64,000 nt of DNA from Arcuatula senhousia (Eukaryota; Mollusca; Bivalvia; Mytilida; Mytilidae), in assembly GCA_963971305.1 (NCBI GenBank), contig OZ020304.1, forward strand, positions 78,926,355 through 78,990,354. Reading direction: 5' to 3'. This document shows positions 59,101-64,000 of this stretch, piece by piece. Made by a program: the position numbers and the translations under genes. Position 1 is the first letter of the stretch; each line of letters begins with the position of its first letter. Under the pieces are notes generated by a model. It had not been told where the DNA came from. It did no database searches and saw nothing but the letters and a program-made list of their open reading frames with translations.

Positions 59101-60052
59101 ATGCATTCTCTAGTCAATTAATTAAGGTATCTATTTTGATTAATCAATTACAGGTGACTAAGTTGTCTGATTGCACAGTACAATTCTTTGCCTCAGTAAT
59201 GATAATTGTTCACAAATCAGAATCTGAACCCATCTGGCTATTTTCTATCAAAATTAATATTATAAATGTGTACTTTTATTGAAAAATAGAAACGATGTTG
59301 ATGGATTTTTAAAATGCTCCATCATATATTTTTGTTTACAAATAATGACAGGAAGGGGATGTTAAAAACTAAACACGAACTCTGACCGGAATGGAACCAA
59401 AATCTCCGGATTTTACTAGCAAGTTCAATAAAAATTAAATGGTTTTCTTATTTTTTTTCTTGGGCTGACATTCAAGCTCTTTAGGACTGATTCCTCAACT
59501 ATGAATGTAATGAAAAGCCTAAAGTCTTGTTATAGAAACAAGAGGCCCCCATAACCCTAAAAATGCTTGTTTGTTTGTGAAAAAGAATGTGTGCTGTATT
59601 TGATTGTTATTCGCTACATTTGTATGCCCTTTTGAAAGATGAAGTCAGTGCATAAATGTGCCCTTTTTGACAAAATCATCCCTGCCCTTTTCAAATCCTG
59701 GCTGGAACACTGTAAATCATTATTTAGTCAATGATGATATATCAACACAGCAGTTGTTATTTAGTAAATTCTGTTAATCTTTTAAGAGAGTAAGAGAGAA
59801 TGTGTTAATATCTTTTAGATTGAGTAAGAATGCAAATATTATATATCAAGAACTCTAAACAAAATTCATTTGAAGACTTAAAATTAAAAACGAAAAAAAA
59901 GTAAACATATGTCACCCTAATCGTATATTTTGATATTTTCAGCCCCATCAATCATTGTAAATAACCGAACAAGTGAATCCACTCGAGAGGGATCAGCGCC
60001 TAAACGATCACTTAACTTAGCCGAATATAAGAAGATGAAAGGACTGATTTAG
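44143..60052 (+). CDS. RTF1: RTF1, Paf1-complex subunit with Plus3 domain, 16 exons
   Basis: RTF1 acts in the nucleus with the Paf1 complex, coupling elongating RNA polymerase II to H2B ubiquitination. Coding exons: 44143-44220, 45869-45982, 46333-46465, 46819-47011, 47605-47810, 48094-48313, 48599-48688, 51794-51967, 54531-54726, 55223-55300, 55828-55949, 56349-56484, 56845-56943, 57368-57391, 58448-58541, 59943-60052. Phases join throughout, giving 688 residues (human 710). The N-terminus is Ser/Asp-rich with basic blocks. Exons 6-9 encode the Plus3 domain ([62 protein letters not shown]). Then comes a charged helical region ([22 protein letters not shown]), and the end [15 protein letters not shown] is typical of the family. 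The 24-nt exon 14 is the least certain. Introns 7 and 8 carry large repeat elements. Confidence 0.95.
45022..45258 (+). pseudogene. LINE 3'-end relic in RTF1 intron 1
   Basis: An open stretch reads [20 protein letters not shown], the Cys/His motif at the C-terminus of many LINE reverse transcriptases, followed by [15 protein letters not shown] and a stop. A stop lies just upstream in the same frame, so it is a short dead remnant. Confidence 0.6.
48994..50366 (+). mobile_element. AGCTCAC-family element A in RTF1 intron 7
   Basis: It opens with a hairpin, AGCTCAC c TGACCC gaa GGGTCA t GTGAGCT (about 48997-49028), and ends with caggtgagcgattca, the small hairpin GGCTC/GAGCC and cctcttgtt. Inside are about three ~350-500-bp repeats sharing tagccctatatcttgaaaac (about 49389, 49889, 50234). 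A terminal hairpin close to the 3' end and no TIR suggest a non-autonomous Helitron/Helentron-like element (inference). Confidence 0.7.
50502..51838 (+). repeat. 74-bp repeat spanning the RTF1 exon 8 acceptor, three copies, one pair split by an insertion
   Basis: The sequence ttattgtag|ATGGGTACACATGCC...AGTGACTGGGTGTTAT occurs with exon-start positions at 50502, 51720 and 51794. Copies two and three are adjacent (74 bp apart). Between copies one and two sits the element at 50566-51711. Only the third copy continues into the full exon 8. Confidence 0.88.
50566..51711 (+). mobile_element. AGCTCAC-family element B in RTF1 intron 7
   Basis: It begins AGCTCAC c TTGCC gaa GGCAA t GTGAGCT, ends aggtgagcgattcaggctcctgggagcctctag, and contains two diverged ~500-bp units. 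It is inserted in the spacer between two copies of the 74-bp exon 8 repeat, so it arrived after that duplication. Confidence 0.72.
52089..53954 (+). mobile_element. AGCTCAC-family element C in RTF1 intron 8
   Basis: It begins AGCTCAC c TGGACC gaa GGTCCA t GTGAGCT, ends aggtgagcaattcaggctcttgggagcctcttg, and holds about nine ~155-bp repeats marked by cagctcatttagctctac (about 52529 to 53880). Confidence 0.75.
53965..54345 (+). repeat. Repeat fragment and SINE-like 3' tail in RTF1 intron 8
   Basis: 53965-54160 resembles part of the ATGTCTCCC family (aactattgaacagaattt, gcatattaccaggaa). From about 54165 to 54345 follows a SINE-like 3' end: gattacgactgaaataactgtcgactggacattaaacaaaaaac. Boundaries are approximate. 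Confidence 0.45.
55836..56095 (+). repeat. Tandem duplication of RTF1 exon 11 with its donor
   Basis: Nearly all of exon 11 and its donor (agatatggaaggtgat ... tctataag|gttagt) is repeated ~129 bp downstream (agatatgaaaggtgat ... tcgataag|gttaat). The second copy has one extra A (aaaaaattc), which breaks the frame, and no acceptor of its own, so it is a pseudo-exon in intron 11. Confidence 0.9.
57472..57819. mobile_element. TA-flanked MITE (CTGTGGATTCATT family) in RTF1 intron 14
   Basis: The left end CTGTGGATTCATTTATTTTC and right end ataatgaaGCCACAG are inverted; TA at 57470-57471 and 57820-57821 fits a Tc1/mariner-like duplication. A related, less complete copy is at 61263. Confidence 0.65.
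58888..59712. mobile_element. hAT-like MITE in RTF1 intron 15
   Basis: Inverted ends CAGTGTTCCAGCTAGG and CCTGGCTGGAACACTG start with CAG and end with CTG as in many hAT elements. The 825-bp interior has repeated tgccctttt sequences in both orientations. I could not see an exact 8-bp duplication. Confidence 0.6.
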
Positions 60053-61260
60053 TACTTAGTGGCAGTGTGGGTGTACGAGTGTGAGAAAATGTGTATGGAC
60101 ATGACAAGATGTACAAATGTGAAGGATGTGTAGATGAGTCATCAACCATTATCTGAATATTCAAAAGCATGTGTGTGTATTTTCTAATTTTAATTATTAC
60201 ATGTGCATTTTATGTAAAACTGGATACAATTTTAAGAAGGAAATGTTATTTGGATTTATAAGATTGACTTGTTTGTATTAGTTTAGGCAATATTAAGTGA
60301 TTTGAATGTTTTTTATTCATATGTAAACAAAATGTATACCATAAACATCAGGATTTCCAAGTTACCAATATAACTTATTTAACTGCTTTCAAGGGATTTA
60401 ATGATTCTATCAGTACTTTCATTAAAGGAAAGAATTCTTTAATGATTCCCTAGATCATTCATTGATTCATTTAGAAAAATATCTATATATTACAACTACA
60501 TGGTTTATACTGCTGTCAATATTGGTTCTAATGTAACACTGGATGTAACATTGTATTTGATTGGATGGTAAATTTACTGTACATGCATTCTGTTCTATTC
60601 CTGATTATTAGTGTTTTCTTGCAGTAATATCAGTATTACATTATAAAATCTCATGGCAACAAAGGTGGCGCCACTAGTAATTTCTATTTGCCGCCATCTT
60701 ATATCCAATGGATACCATGGAATTCTGAAATGCATTATTGATATCTCCATGCTCAGCACACAAAAATTTAGAATTTGTTATTAAATTAACATTACAACAT
60801 ACAAATTAAATCACTTACTTGTTAATGGATTATCAATTTAGTCAGCATGAAAATATTTATTGACATTCAATAGCATTTAGAAAAACCTACACTTTATGTG
60901 CCAACAGTTCATATATTTTTTTTCTGTCATAAGTAACGTTCACATAAATTAAGTAAATAATGGTATTTTTTCCCTCTTACATGATGCTTGGACAGGTTTT
61001 AAGATTAACTTGGATATGTTTTTTACCATTTTTTTTCACAACTGCTTTTAGCTCACGAGTTATGACAAGCAAGATTGTTTGTTTTGTTTGAGGTTAGAAT
61101 TTATATATGATTTCTGTGCTGAAAATATTTCTGGCCAGTAGATTTATATTGCATTGGAAGTTACTTAATGTATGAAATATTCAAAATGTTTATAAAATTT
61201 GTATTATATTGTGAATGCCCAATAATAGAAGAGAAATGTTTAGAATATTGTGAATTTGAT
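60053..61260 (+). other. RTF1 3' UTR and flank
   Basis: AT-rich sequence after the RTF1 stop, without another gene. The end of the transcript is not fixed; one candidate signal, AATAAA at 61669-61674, lies beyond the MITE that follows. Confidence 0.5.
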
Positions 61261-61262
61261 TA

Positions 61263-61473
61263 CTGTGGATTCATTTATTTTTCGTTGTTACCAATTTTTG
61301 TGGTTTGATGAAAAAGAATCAGTTCCTGGATTCCTAAATTCGTGGTTTTGAAGACTGCACCTTACAGATCAATGTAAAATTTCCTTTTTGTGGGGCATCA
61401 ATTTTCTTGGGTAAAGGTCAACCACAAAAACCATGAAAAATTGATACGCCACGAATAATAATGAAACGACTAC
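61263..61473. mobile_element. MITE of the CTGTGGATTCATT family, 3' of RTF1
   Basis: It begins TA|CTGTGGATTCATTTATTTTTCG and ends cacgaataataatgaaacgac, a degraded inverted copy. The right boundary is approximate. Confidence 0.5.
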
Positions 61474-62835
61474 TTGTTTACCTAAAATACTATTTCAACT
61501 TAAGATGTCTCATCTTTAGACTACTGTAGTCATACAATGCCCAATAAATCCACCCAAGGCAGCATGCAGTACAATCTGCCAATAATACTACATACTTATT
61601 GTAAAGCAAGTTCATATAAACCATATTCATTATTTTTATCATAGATTTTGTTATTTTATACAAACCATAATAAACAAAGTTGTATAAATTGTGAATGCCA
61701 AACCTCAGGTCAGCATGAATGAGTCCATTTCTTTTTTTTTAGATATTTGTTACATATGATGTTGTATCTTAATTAAAGTCAGTAAAAACAATTGCTTTAT
61801 AATTTTGTCTGTTGATATTAACTTGTTTTATTTGTTACAATTTCTTTCCTTTATCTTAATGTTTCTGATCAAAAAGTAATTTAAGAAAGGATATGGAGTA
61901 AATGAACATAAGACCACAATACATATGTTTACACCAACTGCAACTGAATTTTTATGAGCTGTATGGCCATTTTGGAAAATTATTCCTCATCAAAATCAGT
62001 TTGGGGGGGGGGGGGGTATATAGAAATTACACTTTTTGTCCACATACCTCACAACTCTTGATGGATATTAATGAAACTTTACATGAAGGAAAAATACCAT
62101 GAAGACATTTCTGTACGAAGCAAGGGGGTCCTTTTATGAGCTTGATCTCTGTATTTATAGTAAGAATTGTGACAAAGCTGCATACAGTCCTTGTATTAAA
62201 CTTTTAAACCATGTTTTGTCATTAAAGCTTTACCAGAGACAAAAGTTGAAAATCCAAAGTAATTTCCCCTAGAATATGACTAGTGCAAGTATCAAATACA
62301 TGTGAAATACAAAGACTTAACCATATGTGAACATATCACAATAAACCGCAGGCTTACAACTAAAACTCATCAGATAGTCTAGCTTAAACAACGGAATAGA
62401 GCCACAAGGACCCAGTAATCTCTTTAGCTGATTGATTCTCTTTAGAATATCTTTGAAAAATGAGGGTCAATGGTTCATAAAAAAGGGGAGCAGTGCACTA
62501 AAAATCAGTTCTTTTTTTATTGTTTCATGAAAGAGGTTAACCCTTCAAATGAATCTGCTTTCAAATAATTTTAAAGATGTAACCAATGATGAAATGATCG
62601 TAGACATGCAATCATTGGATGTGCACATTGTTATGAATGTCCAGGATGGATTTAGACGCCTAATCCTAGTTTAAGTTGAAATGGATGTGCATATCTTCAA
62701 TTTCCCTGTAATCACTATAAAATTTTAGAAAGATCATAATAAGGTTTATGTGTTTCAAACTACACAAAACAGGAACATTGATAGTTGTCAGATGTGGAAA
62801 ATGAAAAGATAAACCTGCCATGTAAATTTCTTTTT
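61474..62835. other. Intergenic DNA with repeat fragments
   Basis: No gene is seen. A run of 14 G at 62003-62016 followed by tatatag lies in a fragment of the GTGAGC/CCCCC repeat family (about 61910-62140: tatgagctgtatggcc, gatattaatgaaactttacatgaagg). Confidence 0.4.
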
Positions 62836-63990
62836 AGCCCACCTCACAAGTGAGGGTAGCTTTATATTTGATGCCCTGAGCGTCAGCATCCACAACGACT
62901 AACAGAATAATGGTAAAGGTCCTTATCCACTTACTGACAAGTGCTGCATCAACCATATTGGTATGGTAGGTGCACCTTAAATGCTAAGCACATTTGATGC
63001 TTACCTACATTTTCAGAATGGAAGACCAGTTGTAAGTCAATTCCCGCTTAGTGACAATGATGTGTAACAAGATGAGACAGAATTCTAAGTCTGCATGCTA
63101 CATAGGAAGAAGATAAAGAGACTAACCTAAAAACACTTTCCACCACTACCTAAAGCAACATACCAAATATCCTAAGCCTATAGAAATAGTAGTAGCTGAG
63201 AAATCTGTTATAAAAAATTGTCCCATTTTGGACCAATAGTCACACAGTACCCATATATTATATAACATGTATAAATTTCACAATTATCAGTTGAGAATTG
63301 TAGATATGAGAGCCGTCTCAAAAGTGTGATGGATTTCATGGTCAAAGGGGCACAACTTCCGAAAAATTGTCCCATGGTACCCTAATTTGATGTTGTAGAA
63401 GAAATTGGTGATTCATGTATTATGTTAATTTCACAAACATCCATTGGGAATTGTAGGCTTGAGAGTGCTCCAAGTTTGATGAATATATGGACCTTATTTT
63501 CATGGTAAAGGTCATAACTTCCACAAAAATTGTCGCAAGGAAAACAAATTTAAAGTTGTCAAAAGTATTGGATATATAAACATTATGTTCAAATTTCACA
63601 AACATCCATTAAGTTGTAGGCATGAGAGTCCTTACATGTGATGGATACATAAAATATTTGTTATGGTCAAAGGGGCACAACTCCCGCAAAAATAGTTGCA
63701 CAGTATTTAAGGTATTGGCGAGATAAGCGGAATGTATCAACTTTACAAACATCTGTTGAGAATTTTAGGAGTGATGATGCTTACAAAAGTGTGACAAACA
63801 GATGCCTGGCATTTCCATGCCCCTGCTCCCCGTTGCGACAGGGGACAAAAATGCTGATGTTGAAAGTGACTACAAAACTGGAAATTAATTATGTATGAAT
63901 GGCATTTGGAATTGATCCCAGCTGATGTAAATGCATACCTTAATATCAATGGTGTACCATAATTTAATTTGTTCATATAAACAGACTTTA
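62836..63990 (+). repeat. Interspersed element with ~155-bp tandem units at the window end
   Basis: It starts agcccacctcacaagtgagggtagc, with a short palindrome CCTCAC/GTGAGG, and continues with about four diverged units marked by gaattgtaggcttgagag-like sequence (about 63295, 63450, 63612, 63760). The last 80 bases (aatgcataccttaatatcaatggtgtaccat) match sequence at about 22215-22290. No coding content. Confidence 0.5.
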
Positions 63991-64000
63991 GAAAAATCTT

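Noticed and set aside
1..64000. tRNA or rRNA genes
   Set aside because: Scanning by eye gave no cloverleaf with plausible A and B boxes and no rRNA sequence. A tRNAscan run would be decisive.

Overview
This is nuclear DNA of an invertebrate animal, most likely a bivalve mollusc and perhaps a mytilid mussel. The genes are intron-rich metazoan genes. The intergenic and intronic DNA is full of AT-rich MITEs, short elements with a 5' palindrome and internal ~155-180-bp tandem repeats, LINE 3' ends and SINE-like tails, as is typical of bivalves. The species call is inference; no search was run.

Layout. 1-694: last two exons of an unrecognised + strand gene. 1526-7838: a very young non-autonomous LTR retrotransposon with two 1003-bp LTRs that look identical, a Gag gene, a second acidic ORF and no pol. 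Its 3' LTR carries a 921-bp MITE with an 8-bp target duplication. 7839-12328: intergenic repeats. 12329-18868 (+): VTI1B, an endosomal Qb-SNARE, seven exons. 18869-23026: convergent 3' flanks. 23027-43864 (-): ZFYVE1/DFCP1, the ATPase/double-FYVE protein of omegasomes and lipid droplets, eleven exons. 43865-44142: short head-to-head promoter. 44143-60052 (+): RTF1, a Plus3-domain subunit of the Paf1 complex, sixteen exons. 60053-64000: 3' flank and repeats.

Two things stand out. First, intron 10 of ZFYVE1 holds about 176 tandem copies of a 56-57-bp unit that is a copy of the end of the preceding coding exon, including its 5' splice site. On the sense strand this is a ~9.9-kb array of about 170 consensus splice donors. 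Smaller tandem duplications across splice junctions occur in VTI1B (exon 3 donor) and RTF1 (exon 8 acceptor, exon 11 donor), so the pattern is seen in three neighbouring genes. Second, the retrotransposon has a textbook -1 frameshift signal joining Gag to the pol-less second ORF. It also has a set of hairpins with a conserved TGAAGT hexaloop and covarying stems in its leader, its 3' untranslated region and its LTR, while its second ORF ends in an arginine-rich tail. Together these look like a packaging or RNA-recognition system of a Gag-only element.

The three recognised genes are functionally separate: membrane fusion, autophagy/lipid droplets and transcription elongation. ZFYVE1 and RTF1 probably share a bidirectional promoter containing an 18-base match to the Staf/ZNF143 consensus.
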